The notes: a model not told the origin generated them from the sequence alone. A stretch of DNA of 64,000 nt from UBA7359 sp963976795 (GCA_963976795.1 CAXBLT010000015.1:1-64000); one strand, 5' to 3'; shown: positions 1-9,641, counted from the first letter of the stretch. Numbers and translations: made by a program.

Positions 1-77
1 CGATGCGGGAATGACGAATCGGTAAGGGTTAAGTTGATTATTTAACTGGGTTCCCGACTGCGTGGGAATGACAACTA
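1..77. repeat. partial REP/MITE-like inverted-repeat element
   Basis: The sequence at 4-14 (TGCGGGAATGAC) and at 52-75 (TTCCCGACTGCGTGGGAATGACA) matches the ends of the two-hairpin element seen whole at 21011-21077. The left part is cut by the window edge. It lies just downstream of sspB on the minus strand, a usual place for such intergenic palindromes. The family assignment rests on the shared GTCATTCCCGC ends only. Confidence 0.5.
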
Positions 78-86
78 AGAAAAAGG

Positions 87-503
87 TTATTTAATAACCT
101 TCAAATGTGATCGATCTTTCTTCTTCTCTGCTTTCTTTTTGTCATCCGGTTTATTCAGTTCAGGATCAGATACCAAATCATCTGGTGAATCAATTTCCTC
201 TTCAGGAAAAACCATCCCTTTTCCATTTTCCTTGGCGTAGATCGCCTGCACTGATTTATTCGGAAAATAAACATTCATACTTTTACCGGAGAAGCGCGCT
301 TTGAAGTTGATATAATCATTACTGAGATCAAGATCACGCACCGCACTCGGTGATATGTTCAACACGATCTTGCCGTCTTCGACAAACTCATGCGGGATAT
401 TCAAGTCGTCACCGGTCGCATCAACTAATAGATACGGTGTCAGATGGTTATCGCAGATCCAATCGTACAGTGCACGTAATAGATACGGTCGATTTGAAGT
501 CAT
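87..503 (-). CDS. sspB: ClpXP protease specificity-enhancing factor SspB
   Basis: SspB is the adaptor that tethers ssrA-tagged and other substrates to the ClpXP protease in the cytoplasm. The 138-residue product begins with the conserved block around SNRPYLLRALYDW and carries the substrate-binding beta domain to about residue 105. An acidic and lysine-rich linker follows, and the chain ends in SHLKVIK, which resembles the C-terminal ClpX-binding (XB) peptide of the family. It lies 38 bp downstream of sspA on the same strand, the standard sspAB arrangement. The ATG at 501-503 is the only sensible start. Confidence 0.95.
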   Translation of the reverse strand: MTSNRPYLLRALYDWICDNHLTPYLLVDATGDDLNIPHEFVEDGKIVLNISPSAVRDLDLSNDYINFKARFSGKSMNVYFPNKSVQAIYAKENGKGMVFPEEEIDSPDDLVSDPELNKPDDKKKAEKKKDRSHLKVIK

Positions 504-541
504 AGCAAGTAAACCCGGATTTATCTACAAACTGACAGAGA

Positions 542-1171
542 TCAGGCGACGTTATATTCGCTTTCAATCCCGGACAAACTGGTTTTAAATGCCTCGCGTT
601 CAAACAAACGGTCAGCGTATTGCTGTAATGGCTTGCCTGACATTGGTAACTTGATACCGTATTCGTTTAATCGCAACATCAGCGGTGCCATACAACAATC
701 GACCAAAGAATATTCTTCTGACATAAAGTATGGCATTTGTGCAAACGCGGGGGCAATTGAAGTCAGGTTATCACGCAAGACTTTCTTGGCATTGGCCGCA
801 GCGATTTCATTATCACTATCTAATTCCGCAACGACTGAATACAGATCGCGCATGACGCGATAACGTAATTGGCGGTTGCTTGCTCGATTGACGGGGTCAA
901 CCGGCATCAAAGGTGGGTGTGGAAAACGCTCGTCCAGATATTCCATGATGATATGCGCATCATAAAGCACCAGATCGCGATCTATCAGAGTCAGGATTGA
1001 GTTATATGGGTTTAGTTCGTTCAGCTCTTCCGGTCTATTGTCATCATCAATAAAATTGATCTCTACATTGACATCTTTTTCTGCCAGCACGATACGCACA
1101 GCATGTCCGATAGGACTAATACTGTCTGAATATAAAACCATTAATGAACGACGATTGGCGACACTTGCCAT
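542..1171 (-). CDS. sspA: stringent starvation protein A (GST-fold RNA polymerase-associated protein)
   Basis: SspA is a glutathione-S-transferase-fold protein that binds RNA polymerase and modulates transcription during starvation and acid stress; it has no known GST activity. The 209 residues show the thioredoxin-like N-terminal half (RSLMVLYSDSISPIGHAVRI, then NPYNSILTLIDRDLVLYDAHIIMEYLDERFPHPPL in the family positions) and an all-helical C-terminal half. Length fits the family. It is cotranscribed with sspB and follows petABC, the common gammaproteobacterial order petABC-sspA-sspB. Confidence 0.95.
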   Translation of the reverse strand: MASVANRRSLMVLYSDSISPIGHAVRIVLAEKDVNVEINFIDDDNRPEELNELNPYNSILTLIDRDLVLYDAHIIMEYLDERFPHPPLMPVDPVNRASNRQLRYRVMRDLYSVVAELDSDNEIAAANAKKVLRDNLTSIAPAFAQMPYFMSEEYSLVDCCMAPLMLRLNEYGIKLPMSGKPLQQYADRLFEREAFKTSLSGIESEYNVA

Positions 1172-1298
1172 ACTATTTACACTCCAGCCTTGTTCGAAAG
1201 CGCGGGATTATACACCAGATTCGAAAAATAATGGGATTCTGAGACAGGTTTAAGTAGATATTTTACGGCTTATGGGAGAAAGAGCCGTGTTTGAGGCG

Positions 1299-1326
1299 TT
1301 GCCGAGTGCATTTCAGCACCCGGCAA
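1299..1326 (-). terminator. hairpin between petC and sspA
   Basis: TTGCCGAGTGC and GCACCCGGCAA form an 11-bp stem with one mismatch and a 6-nt loop, 35 bp past the petC stop codon on the minus strand. No clear T-tract follows, so it may be a weak terminator or a processing or mRNA 3'-end stabilising structure rather than a classical intrinsic terminator. Confidence 0.35.
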
Positions 1327-1360
1327 ACAATTTACTGTTTAAGAATTTAGGACCCTGATT

Positions 1361-2110
1361 CTAATGAACGTCGCGCCAATATTCTTTCTTCAGCATGTAG
1401 GCAACTATCATAAAAACAAAGAGATACATTAGTACCCAGACACCAATCTTGCCACGCTTCAGCTTGATTGGTTCACCCAGATAGACCATAAAATTAACCA
1501 AATCTTGTATGGTCTGATCGTATTCTGCTTCGCTCTGTGTCCCCGGTGTGATTATTTCCAGATCTGCATAGGTTGGTGAGTGATGCGCACCATCTTCAGA
1601 CTCAATATGGTTCAAACGCTGTGCGCCTTGTAGCTCCCAGAGTACATGCGGCATACCAACATCTTTGAACGTCAGATTATTAACACCAAAGGGACGCGAT
1701 TTATCCACATAGAACGTCTTGAAGTAGCTATAGAGCCAATCTGCCCCTCGCGCACGCGCAATGACGGATAAATCGGGTGGTGAAACACCAAAAAAACGCA
1801 GCGAATCTGCATTAGTCATAGCAACAGTCATGGTATCGCCCACTTTGTCTGTGCCAAACATGAAATTGGACTTCAGCACATCTTCACTGATACCCAGATC
1901 CTGCCCCATGCGGTTATAGCGCATATAGGCCGCGGTATGACAACTCAGGCAATAATTGACGAAGGTCTTCGCACCACGTTGCAGTGACTCCTGATTTGAG
2001 AGATCAACCTCCATATGTAATAGCTTTGCTCCGCCAGCAGCAGAGACACTAGCTGAGATCGTCATCAAGAGGATGAATGTTAACTGATAGAGTTGTTTAT
2101 AACTTGGCAT
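1361..2110 (-). CDS. petC: ubiquinol-cytochrome c reductase, cytochrome c1 subunit
   Basis: Cytochrome c1 passes electrons from the Rieske protein to soluble cytochrome c in the bc1 complex (complex III). The 249-residue product has a cleavable signal peptide (about residues 1-25, ending SASVSAAGG), a single haem c site CLSCH at residues 54-58, and a C-terminal membrane anchor (GVWVLMYLFVFMIVAYML) with a positively charged tail. A longer open frame extends upstream to 2308, but it lies inside petB in another frame. The ATG at 2110 overlaps the petB stop as TAATG and starts exactly at the signal peptide, so I chose it. Confidence 0.95.
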   Translation of the reverse strand: MPSYKQLYQLTFILLMTISASVSAAGGAKLLHMEVDLSNQESLQRGAKTFVNYCLSCHTAAYMRYNRMGQDLGISEDVLKSNFMFGTDKVGDTMTVAMTNADSLRFFGVSPPDLSVIARARGADWLYSYFKTFYVDKSRPFGVNNLTFKDVGMPHVLWELQGAQRLNHIESEDGAHHSPTYADLEIITPGTQSEAEYDQTIQDLVNFMVYLGEPIKLKRGKIGVWVLMYLFVFMIVAYMLKKEYWRDVH

Positions 2111-3354
2111 TAGTCTCTCACCCTGTCTGGTACCGACTTGTCGTTGTCGATAGCAGTGTAAAATGGCATTAATAAAAAGAATGCAAAATAGACGAGTGAA
2201 AAGAAACGCGCCATCCAGGTATATAACGGCGTTACTGGCTGCATACCTAACCAACCTAGCACCAGGAAGCTGATGACAAACAGTGTTAACGCACAGCGAA
2301 AGTTCCATCCACGATAACGCGTCGATTTCACTGGGCTTCTATCCAACCAGGGCAATAAGAGAAAGATATTCGTTGCCAGACCCATCGCTATTACGCCACC
2401 AAGTTGATCCGGTACTGCGCGCAAAATCGCATAGAAAGGAGTGAAGTACCACACCGGCGCGATATGTTCAGGCGTTTTAAGTGGATCCGCAGGAATAAAA
2501 TTGGCGTGTTCCAGAAAATAGCCGTTCATCTCAGGCATAAAAAAGACAACACCAAAAAAGAAGATAAGGAATACGGTAGCGCCAAAGATATCCTTCACTG
2601 TGTAGTAGGGATGAAAAGGGATGCCATCCACGGGGATACCCTCAGCATTTTTATTCTTTTTGATCTCCACACCGTCAGGGTTATTAGAACCGACCTCATG
2701 CAATGCAAGGATATGCGCACCAATTAGTCCAAAGATAAGCAGCGGAAAGGCAATCACATGTAATGAAAAGAAACGATTCAAGGTAACATCAGAAACGACA
2801 AAATCTCCACGTATCCATAAGGAAAGCTCGTCGCCAACTATAGGCAAGGCCCCAAATAAGGAAATAATCACCTGAGCGCCCCAATATGACATCTGCCCCC
2901 AAGGTAACAAATAGCCAAAAAATGCCTCACCCATCAACACTAGATAGAGTCCCATGCCCGACAACCATAGTAGTTCGCGAGGTTTTTTATAGGATCCGTA
3001 CAATAAGGCGCGGAACATATGCAAGTAGATAACGACGAAAAACGCTGAAGCACCCGTCGAATGCATGTAACGGATAAGCCAGCCCCAGCTAACATCGCGC
3101 ATGATATATTCAACAGAAGCAAAAGCATCTGCAGCCGACGGTTTATAATTCATTGTCAACCAGATGCCGGTCACGATCTGGATAGCAAAGACAAGTAATG
3201 CGAAGCCACCAAAGTAGTACCAGAAATTAAAATTCTTTGGCGCATAATACTTAGCAAGATGCTCATTCCAATTCTGCATCAATGGAAAACGGTCATCGAC
3301 CCAATCACGCAAGCCGGTTAACCCATTAATAATATTTTTTTCAATATTGGCCAT
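2110..3354 (-). CDS. petB: ubiquinol-cytochrome c reductase, cytochrome b subunit
   Basis: Cytochrome b is the membrane core of the bc1 complex, holding haems bL and bH and the quinol oxidation and quinone reduction sites. The 414 residues show the haem-ligand helices (GWLIRYMHSTGASAFF and FFSLHVIAFPLLIFGLIGAH) and the Qo-site loop with PVWYF in place of the mitochondrial PEWY, a substitution common in proteobacteria. Length suits the 8-helix form. The start overlaps the last base of petA (ATGG/TAATG type junction), and the stop overlaps petC, so the three subunits are translated from one tightly coupled mRNA. Confidence 0.97.
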   Translation of the reverse strand: MANIEKNIINGLTGLRDWVDDRFPLMQNWNEHLAKYYAPKNFNFWYYFGGFALLVFAIQIVTGIWLTMNYKPSAADAFASVEYIMRDVSWGWLIRYMHSTGASAFFVVIYLHMFRALLYGSYKKPRELLWLSGMGLYLVLMGEAFFGYLLPWGQMSYWGAQVIISLFGALPIVGDELSLWIRGDFVVSDVTLNRFFSLHVIAFPLLIFGLIGAHILALHEVGSNNPDGVEIKKNKNAEGIPVDGIPFHPYYTVKDIFGATVFLIFFFGVVFFMPEMNGYFLEHANFIPADPLKTPEHIAPVWYFTPFYAILRAVPDQLGGVIAMGLATNIFLLLPWLDRSPVKSTRYRGWNFRCALTLFVISFLVLGWLGMQPVTPLYTWMARFFSLVYFAFFLLMPFYTAIDNDKSVPDRVRD

Positions 3355-3947
3355 TACGCAGCCTCACTGTCATCACCGATAATCAACTGACTCGGTGAGA
3401 TAAATTTATAGGGGGGGATAACCAGATTGGTAGGTGCTGGAACACCTTTAAAGACGCGGCCAGCCAAATCAAAGCGCGAACCATGACAGGGGCAGAAAAA
3501 GCCGCCTTTCCAATCGACAACAGGGCTGTCATCACCGTCTTTTAGGACAAAACTGGGAGAACAACCTAGATGAGTGCAGATCCCAATAACAACCAGGTAC
3601 TCATCCTCACGCGCACGGAATTCATTCGTTGCATACTCGGGCTGCGAGCTTGCTTCCGATGCAGGATCACTGACAGCCTCATTTTGTGAGGCAATATCAT
3701 CAAGCATCTCTTGTGTACGGCGTAGAATCCAGACTGGCTTACCCTGCCATTTCTCGATCATGCGCTCGCCCGGCTTTAACTTACTGATATCAACCTCAAC
3801 CGGCGCACCAATTGCCTTGGTTTTCTCACTTGGCGTCATGGTTGCAATAAATGGGACAGCACCAGCGGCTGCACCTGCCCCGCCAACCACTGTCGCGGCG
3901 GCAGTCAAAAATCGTCGTCGACCCTTGTCGACATTACTATTGTCCAT
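3354..3947 (-). CDS. petA: ubiquinol-cytochrome c reductase, Rieske iron-sulfur subunit
   Basis: This is the Rieske [2Fe-2S] subunit of the bc1 complex. The twin-arginine motif GRRRFLTAA (residues 9-17) precedes a hydrophobic helix, as expected for a Tat-exported, N-terminally anchored Rieske protein. The cluster-binding boxes CTHLGC and CPCHGS are both present and intact. A stretch of about 20 residues around EAVSDPASEASSQPEY is a low-complexity insert between the anchor and the cluster domain. It is the first gene of petABC; the 140-bp gap to the divergent degS presumably holds promoters for both. Confidence 0.96.
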   Translation of the reverse strand: MDNSNVDKGRRRFLTAAATVVGGAGAAAGAVPFIATMTPSEKTKAIGAPVEVDISKLKPGERMIEKWQGKPVWILRRTQEMLDDIASQNEAVSDPASEASSQPEYATNEFRAREDEYLVVIGICTHLGCSPSFVLKDGDDSPVVDWKGGFFCPCHGSRFDLAGRVFKGVPAPTNLVIPPYKFISPSQLIIGDDSEAA

Positions 3948-4087
3948 TGTTTCCCCTTACATATCTGACAGATGAATATCAGTATAATTAATCGCAAATG
4001 TTATATGATAAATTAAACTGATTATTGGATAAACAGATCATTATCCATAATATCAATAATCACTAAATATAAATTATTCTAATCGTC

Positions 4088-5212
4088 GTGAAAATTAACA
4101 AGACATTAATGTTTATGCTGCAATATTCCGCTTACGGACTTGCTGCTGCATTCGTGTTTTTAATAATATTTTCGGATGATTTACGCTCAAATATTCCTTT
4201 TTTTTCGCCGGAATCCAACCAATATTCTTTTAATAACGCCGTAACCGCTACCGCTCCGGCTGTTGTTAATGTCTATGCCAGCAAAGTATATCAGGAAAGA
4301 GTCCACCCGTTGTTTCAAGACCCCTTATTCCGTCGCTTCTTTGGTAATGTCCCCACCAAACCAAAGCAGCGCCGAGATAGTTCTATCGGATCGGGCGTCA
4401 TAATGAATACTTCCGGCTATATTCTAACCAATGCCCATGTATTACAAGATGCCAATGACATTCGCATCACCTTGAATGATGGACGCCAGAGCCAGGCACA
4501 ACTCATTGGGCTTGATACCGATACTGATTTGGCGGTAATTAATATACCATTACAAAACCTGCCAATAATCCCCATAGGCAATTCATCCAGCTTACAGGTC
4601 GGGGATATCGTCCTCGCCATCGGCAACCCTTATAACTTTGGCCAAACAGTAACTCAGGGCATTGTCAGTGCAACGAGCAGAAAACGACGCGGAATTTCTT
4701 TCTTTGATGACTTTATACAAACCGATGCCGATATCAATTTAGGTAATTCAGGTGGCGCTTTAGTCACCGCCAAAGGGCAACTCATTGGTATTAATACCGC
4801 CATTATTTCTAGCAGCGGTGGTTCTGAAGGTATTGGCCTTGCTACACCAATCAATCAAGCACTAAATGTCATGGAACAACTTATAAAGAATGGAAAAGTA
4901 GTTCGTGGTTGGCTTGGTATAGAAGCACAAACCTTGAGCACGGATGTGATTGAATCCGCTAGCCTAGAGACAGGTGGTGTTCTGGTAACGGCCATTATTC
5001 GTGACGGGCCAGCTGAGAGTTCGGGTATGGTGCCAGGGGATATCATCATCAGTATCGATGGAGAAAATGTGGCTTCTCCGGATCAGGCAATTGAACTGAT
5101 CACCGGTCTGATACCGGGCAAGCAAGTAATAATTAAAATACTACGTGGTTGGGAACAACAAGAGTTGATTGCCAGAATTGCCCAAAGACCGTCAGCAAAA
5201 ATGCCTCAATAA
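4088..5212 (+). CDS. degS: membrane-anchored periplasmic serine protease, DegS type
   Basis: DegS senses misfolded outer-membrane proteins and cuts RseA, starting the sigma-E response. The 374 residues give one N-terminal membrane segment (about 11-29) instead of a cleaved signal, a trypsin-like domain with H117, D147 and S221 (NAHVL, DTDLAVI, GNSGGA), and a single PDZ domain (about 265-360). One PDZ plus the anchor separates DegS from DegP/DegQ. The start is GTG at 4088. It diverges from petABC and converges on hisC, five bases apart. No rseA or rpoE is in the window. Confidence 0.9.
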   Translation: MKINKTLMFMLQYSAYGLAAAFVFLIIFSDDLRSNIPFFSPESNQYSFNNAVTATAPAVVNVYASKVYQERVHPLFQDPLFRRFFGNVPTKPKQRRDSSIGSGVIMNTSGYILTNAHVLQDANDIRITLNDGRQSQAQLIGLDTDTDLAVINIPLQNLPIIPIGNSSSLQVGDIVLAIGNPYNFGQTVTQGIVSATSRKRRGISFFDDFIQTDADINLGNSGGALVTAKGQLIGINTAIISSSGGSEGIGLATPINQALNVMEQLIKNGKVVRGWLGIEAQTLSTDVIESASLETGGVLVTAIIRDGPAESSGMVPGDIIISIDGENVASPDQAIELITGLIPGKQVIIKILRGWEQQELIARIAQRPSAKMPQ

Positions 5213-5216
5213 TTCG

Positions 5217-6299
5217 TTAAGCAGTGACTATCTTACCTAGCTTCGTCAGAAACAGTTCATTTTCTTCAGGTGTGCCGACTGTTACACGCAAACAATTTTC
5301 AAGTAATGGGTGCGCGCCTTGTAAGTTTTTAATGAGGATTTTTTGTTTTATTAATTCCTGATGTACTTCGTCAGCTCCGGGATTAGAAACACGAAACAAA
5401 ATAAAGTTAGCTTCACTCTTCCATGCTTCAACACCCGGTATTTTTGACAAGCTGTTAAACAACCCTTCTCGATCGTTCCGAATACGTTCGGCTTGTTGTT
5501 CAAGCAACTGAATATTTTGAATGATAAAATTTGCGCTAAGCTGATTTAGCGAGCCTATATTGTATGGCAATCTCAATTTATCTAATTCAGAGATCCATTC
5601 ACTGGCACCAAACAACATACCTAGACGTAGGCCAGCCAAACCCAGTTTGGATAAGGTCCGCATTAATAAAACATTAGGATATTTATGTAAACAGGACATC
5701 ACACTCTTCTGTGCAAAGGCGTGATACGCCTCATCGATAACAACAAGTCCCGGCGCTACTTTTATGATCTCTTCTAACTCTTCTTGTTCAAAGGCATTCC
5801 CTGTTGGATTATTTGGCCAGGCAATAAAAATTACGGCAGGCTTTGTTTTCGCAATGGATTCCAACATTGCAGAGAGGTTAAGAGAAAAGTCTTTGTTTAA
5901 AGGCACGCCAACAAAATCGAGTTCCATCATCGAACTTAACAAACGATACATAACAAAACTGGGTTCAGGTGCCATGACAACATTTGATGTTTTATTCAGT
6001 GCCATCAAGATGATCTGGATCAGCTCATCTGATCCATTACCAAACATCATTGCAACCTTATCAGGCAAGTTTAACGCGTGCGCGAGTCTGCTTCTTAGTT
6101 CACTTAAACTTGCATCGGGATAACGGTTAAGTTCGGCTTGTTGTAGACATCGGGACCACTCTTCCTTGACGTCTTCTGGCCAACTATAGGGGTTTTCCAT
6201 TGCATCCAGCTTAGTCAATCCGCCGGAATCCGGAACATGGTAGGCCTTTGCGGCAAGGATAGCGGGCTTAATGATCTTGCTTACGCGATCTTCACTCAT
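5217..6299 (-). CDS. hisC: histidinol-phosphate aminotransferase
   Basis: HisC is a PLP enzyme that converts imidazole-acetol phosphate and glutamate to histidinol phosphate. The 360-residue protein has the fold-type I features: the substrate-binding N-terminal segment NPYSWP, the cofactor Asp/Tyr block VVIDEAYHAF, and the Schiff-base lysine in RTLSKLGLAGLRLG. It is the last gene of hisG-hisD-hisC, nine bases after hisD, which places the first, third and second-last steps of histidine synthesis together, apart from hisBHAFI. Confidence 0.95.
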   Translation of the reverse strand: MSEDRVSKIIKPAILAAKAYHVPDSGGLTKLDAMENPYSWPEDVKEEWSRCLQQAELNRYPDASLSELRSRLAHALNLPDKVAMMFGNGSDELIQIILMALNKTSNVVMAPEPSFVMYRLLSSMMELDFVGVPLNKDFSLNLSAMLESIAKTKPAVIFIAWPNNPTGNAFEQEELEEIIKVAPGLVVIDEAYHAFAQKSVMSCLHKYPNVLLMRTLSKLGLAGLRLGMLFGASEWISELDKLRLPYNIGSLNQLSANFIIQNIQLLEQQAERIRNDREGLFNSLSKIPGVEAWKSEANFILFRVSNPGADEVHQELIKQKILIKNLQGAHPLLENCLRVTVGTPEENELFLTKLGKIVTA

Positions 6300-6308
6300 G
6301 CTAATAAA

Positions 6309-7604
6309 TTACTTTGAATTAAGTCGGAATTCTGCTGATCGCGCGTGTGCCGTGAGACCTTCTCCACGCGCTAAAGCAGATGCTGTTTCAGCAATATCTT
6401 TAACTGAACCGCTACTACACTTTATGATGGATGAATGCTTTTGAAAATCATACACACCAAGCGGCGAAGAAAATCGAGCAGTACGAGCCGTAGGTAAAAC
6501 ATGGTTTGGTCCCGCACAATAATCTCCGAGTGACTCTGCTGAATAATGCCCCATGAAAATTGCGCCGGCATGCCGAATACCACCCAAAAGCGCATCGGGG
6601 TCAGAAACCGCTAATTCAAGATGTTCCGGTGCGATGATATTAACAATCTCTATTGCTTGTTTTAGATCGTCTACTTTAATCATTGCGCCATTGTTTGATA
6701 ATGATGCCTTTATAATCTCGGCACGTTCCATTTCAGGCAAGAGTCTTTCAATGCTTTTTTCAACCGCATCAATAAATTTTTCATCTGGTGTAATCAGAAT
6801 TGAACTGGCTTGTTCATCGTGTTCTGCCTGAGCAAAAAGATCCATCGCCACCCAATCTGGGTTCGCACTGCTATCACTGACGATAACAACCTCTGACGGG
6901 CCAGCTATCATGTCAATACCAACGACACCAAATACCTGTCGTTTAGCTGTTGCGACATAAATGTTGCCAGGACCAACTATCTTATCCACCTTGGGAACAA
7001 GTTTTGTACCGTAGGCTAATGCGGCGACAGCTTGAGCACCACCGATTGAAAATACCTTATGTACTCCGGCAATCGCAGCGGCTGCCAAAACCAAATCATT
7101 ACGTTCATCATCAGGAGTTGGCACAACCATGATAATTTCTTCGACCCCAGCAACATGCGCCGGTATGACATTCATTAACACGGATGAGGGGTAAGCTGCC
7201 TTACCGCCGGGAACATAAACACCAACGCGATCCAAAGGGGTGATTTTTTGCCCTAACACATTACCGGCATCATCTTCATAAGCCCAGGTCGTTTGCAGTT
7301 GCTTATCATGAAATTCTCTAACTCGCCTTGCTGCATGTTCAAGATTTTTACGTAGCGATTCAGGAATGCGTTCTAATGCGGAATCTAAATCTTTCTGAGA
7401 AATTTCAAGCGACTCAATACTGGCCGAACGCCTGTCAAAACGGTTGGTGTATTCGAGCAAAGCTTCATCGCCTCGCGCACGTACATCAGTAATAATTTGC
7501 GAAACAGTATCAAGAACAGATTTATCTGGTTCGTCACTAGAAGACAATAAAGTCTGTAGTGATGAATCAAAATTTTCTGTGGAGGCATCGAAGCGTTTTA
7601 TCAT
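6309..7604 (-). CDS. hisD: histidinol dehydrogenase
   Basis: HisD is a zinc enzyme that oxidises L-histidinol to histidine with two NAD+ in the last two steps of the pathway. The 431 residues carry the family signature region (DRVGVYVPGGKAAYPSSVLM, FSIGGAQAVAALAYGT, DMIAGPSEVVIV) and the C-terminal zinc and histidinol residues around SAESLGDYCAGPNHVLPT. Length matches the family. The start ATG overlaps the hisG stop codon (ATGA), indicating translational coupling. Confidence 0.97.
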   Translation of the reverse strand: MIKRFDASTENFDSSLQTLLSSSDEPDKSVLDTVSQIITDVRARGDEALLEYTNRFDRRSASIESLEISQKDLDSALERIPESLRKNLEHAARRVREFHDKQLQTTWAYEDDAGNVLGQKITPLDRVGVYVPGGKAAYPSSVLMNVIPAHVAGVEEIIMVVPTPDDERNDLVLAAAAIAGVHKVFSIGGAQAVAALAYGTKLVPKVDKIVGPGNIYVATAKRQVFGVVGIDMIAGPSEVVIVSDSSANPDWVAMDLFAQAEHDEQASSILITPDEKFIDAVEKSIERLLPEMERAEIIKASLSNNGAMIKVDDLKQAIEIVNIIAPEHLELAVSDPDALLGGIRHAGAIFMGHYSAESLGDYCAGPNHVLPTARTARFSSPLGVYDFQKHSSIIKCSSGSVKDIAETASALARGEGLTAHARSAEFRLNSK

Positions 7605-8242
7605 GTATCCCCGTTTTCAACGATCTCTGCTAATTGATTAATGATCGGTTTGATAAGTGCATTTTTCATTTTCATTGCTGCTTTATTGACGACCAACCTC
7701 GAACTGATATCTGCGATGTGATCCAGCGTCACCAGACCATTGGCTTTTAAGGTATTCCCGGTGTCAACCAGGTCGACGATCCAATCGGACAAACCTAAAA
7801 CCGGGCCAAGTTCCATCGATCCGTAAAGCTTGATTATTTCTACTTGTTGCCCACGATCTGCAAAATAATTTCGTGTGATATTAGTATATTTTGTTACTAC
7901 TCGAGGTCGATCAGTTATTAGCTTGGCATCTTTTAAGCCCGCCAGCATCATTCGACATTGAGCGATACCCAGATCAACTGGTTCATAAAGACTGTCCCCG
8001 GAATACTCCATCAGCACATCCTTTCCGGCGATACCCAATTCAGCAGCACCGCGTTCAACATAGGTTGGAACATCGGTAGCGCGGATAATCAGTATTTTAA
8101 TATTAGATTGATTGGTATCGAGAATCAGTTTGCGTGACTTTTTAGGATCGTCTTTAAGGATAATACCGAGCTTCGCTAGCAAAGGAATCGCTTCATCGTA
8201 TATTCGGCCTTTGGAAACGGCGATAGTAATCTTGTTAGACAT
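7601..8242 (-). CDS. hisG: ATP phosphoribosyltransferase, short form
   Basis: HisG joins ATP and PRPP in the first committed step of histidine synthesis. At 213 residues this is the short (HisG-S) form, which lacks the C-terminal regulatory ACT-like domain and needs the HisZ regulatory subunit for activity and feedback control. The PRPP-binding block GLSDWIVDLVDTGNTLKANGL is clear. hisZ is not in the window; in many bacteria with this form it lies near purA. First gene of hisGDC, 139 bp from murA. Confidence 0.95.
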   Translation of the reverse strand: MSNKITIAVSKGRIYDEAIPLLAKLGIILKDDPKKSRKLILDTNQSNIKILIIRATDVPTYVERGAAELGIAGKDVLMEYSGDSLYEPVDLGIAQCRMMLAGLKDAKLITDRPRVVTKYTNITRNYFADRGQQVEIIKLYGSMELGPVLGLSDWIVDLVDTGNTLKANGLVTLDHIADISSRLVVNKAAMKMKNALIKPIINQLAEIVENGDT

Positions 8243-8381
8243 AATTATATTTGTGACTTAGTTAATTTTTGGCTCAGTAAAAATAAAACAGATAACCATA
8301 GAAACAAGTTAATTTAAAAAATTCCCCGGCATATAGTTAAATTTAAACAGCGTGCTAGGGACGCCCTTGAAACACTATACT

Positions 8382-9641
8382 TTAGCTAGGCAAACGTCGA
8401 ATATCAGCACCTAATTGAGATAGTTTTTCCTCGATCGTCTCATAGCCGCGATCAATGTGATAAATGCGATCTACAACTGTATCGCCCTCTGCGACAAGTC
8501 CAGCCAGAACCAAACTAGCCGATGCCCTTAAATCTGTTGCCATAACCGGAGCACCCGTTAAGTGTTCGACGCCTTGGGCAATTGTCGTATTACCTTCCAA
8601 CTTAAGATCTGCACCCATGCGCTGTAATTCATGGACATGCATAAAACGATTTTCAAATACCGTCTCGGTTATAATCCCTGCGCCTTTTGCAATGCTATTC
8701 ATCGCCGTAAACTGAGCTTGCATATCAGTAGGAAAACCCGGGAATGGTGAAGTATGAATATCAACTGCTTTAGGTTTCTCCCCCTGCATGTCTAGGGTTA
8801 TTGCATTATCTTCTATTTCGATTTTAGCACCAGCTTCGGTCAATTTTGCCAATACAGATTCCAGCAAGTCAGCTTGCGTATTTCTCAGGCGTACTTTACC
8901 CCCCGTCATCGCTGTAGCAACCAAATAGGTTCCTGTTTCTATTCTATCTGGCAAAATGTCATAGTCGGTTCCATGTAAGGTTTCGACTCCTTCTATTTCT
9001 ATACGATCAGTCCCGGCGCCAGTAACTTTTGCTCCCATCTTGTTTAGACAATTTGCCAGATCAGTCACTTCCGGCTCTCTTGCGGCATTTTCGATAACGG
9101 TCAACCCATCGGCTAGCGTTGCCGCCATCATCAAGTTTTCTGTACCGGTAACTGTCACGATATCCAGAGTGATATGAACACCTTTAAGCCGGTCGGCTGT
9201 AGCGCGGATATAACCACCTTCTACAACAATATCTGCGCCCATCGCTGTTAGTCCCTGTAGATGGATATTCACCGGTCGCGAACCAATGGCACAACCGCCA
9301 GGTAATGATACATCCGCCTTCCCATAACGCGCGAGTAGTGGACCCAACACGAGAATTGATGCGCGCATGGTCTTAACTAATTCATACGGAGCAAAAAAGT
9401 TTTCGATTTGACTATTATCAATTTCGATACGCATGCGCTCATCAACGGTAACTTGAGAGCCCATACGACATAACAACTCCATAGTAGTTGTTATGTCATG
9501 TAAATGAGGAACATTACCGATAGTCATAGTCTGATCGGTCAACAGCGTAGCTGAGAGAATTGGAAGAGCCGCATTCTTTGCGCCAGATATGGAGATCTCT
9601 CCATTCAGCGGCGCACCACCGCGGATAAGTAGTTTATCCAT
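8382..9641 (-). CDS. murA: UDP-N-acetylglucosamine 1-carboxyvinyltransferase
   Basis: MurA transfers enolpyruvate from PEP to UDP-GlcNAc, the first committed step of peptidoglycan synthesis. The 419 residues include K22-N23 of the KN active-site pair (SGAKNAALP) and the fosfomycin-sensitive catalytic cysteine C117 in PGGCAIGSRPV, so the enzyme should be fosfomycin sensitive. I start it at the ATG at 9641 (MDKLLIRGG); the frame can be extended two codons to a TTG with no gain. It lies 45 bp after ibaG on the same strand, the usual order. Confidence 0.97.
   Translation of the reverse strand: MDKLLIRGGAPLNGEISISGAKNAALPILSATLLTDQTMTIGNVPHLHDITTTMELLCRMGSQVTVDERMRIEIDNSQIENFFAPYELVKTMRASILVLGPLLARYGKADVSLPGGCAIGSRPVNIHLQGLTAMGADIVVEGGYIRATADRLKGVHITLDIVTVTGTENLMMAATLADGLTVIENAAREPEVTDLANCLNKMGAKVTGAGTDRIEIEGVETLHGTDYDILPDRIETGTYLVATAMTGGKVRLRNTQADLLESVLAKLTEAGAKIEIEDNAITLDMQGEKPKAVDIHTSPFPGFPTDMQAQFTAMNSIAKGAGIITETVFENRFMHVHELQRMGADLKLEGNTTIAQGVEHLTGAPVMATDLRASASLVLAGLVAEGDTVVDRIYHIDRGYETIEEKLSQLGADIRRLPS

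Noticed and set aside
2110..2308. Upstream extension of the petC frame to 2308
   Set aside because: It lies inside petB in another frame; the ATG at 2110 starts a clean signal peptide and overlaps the petB stop.
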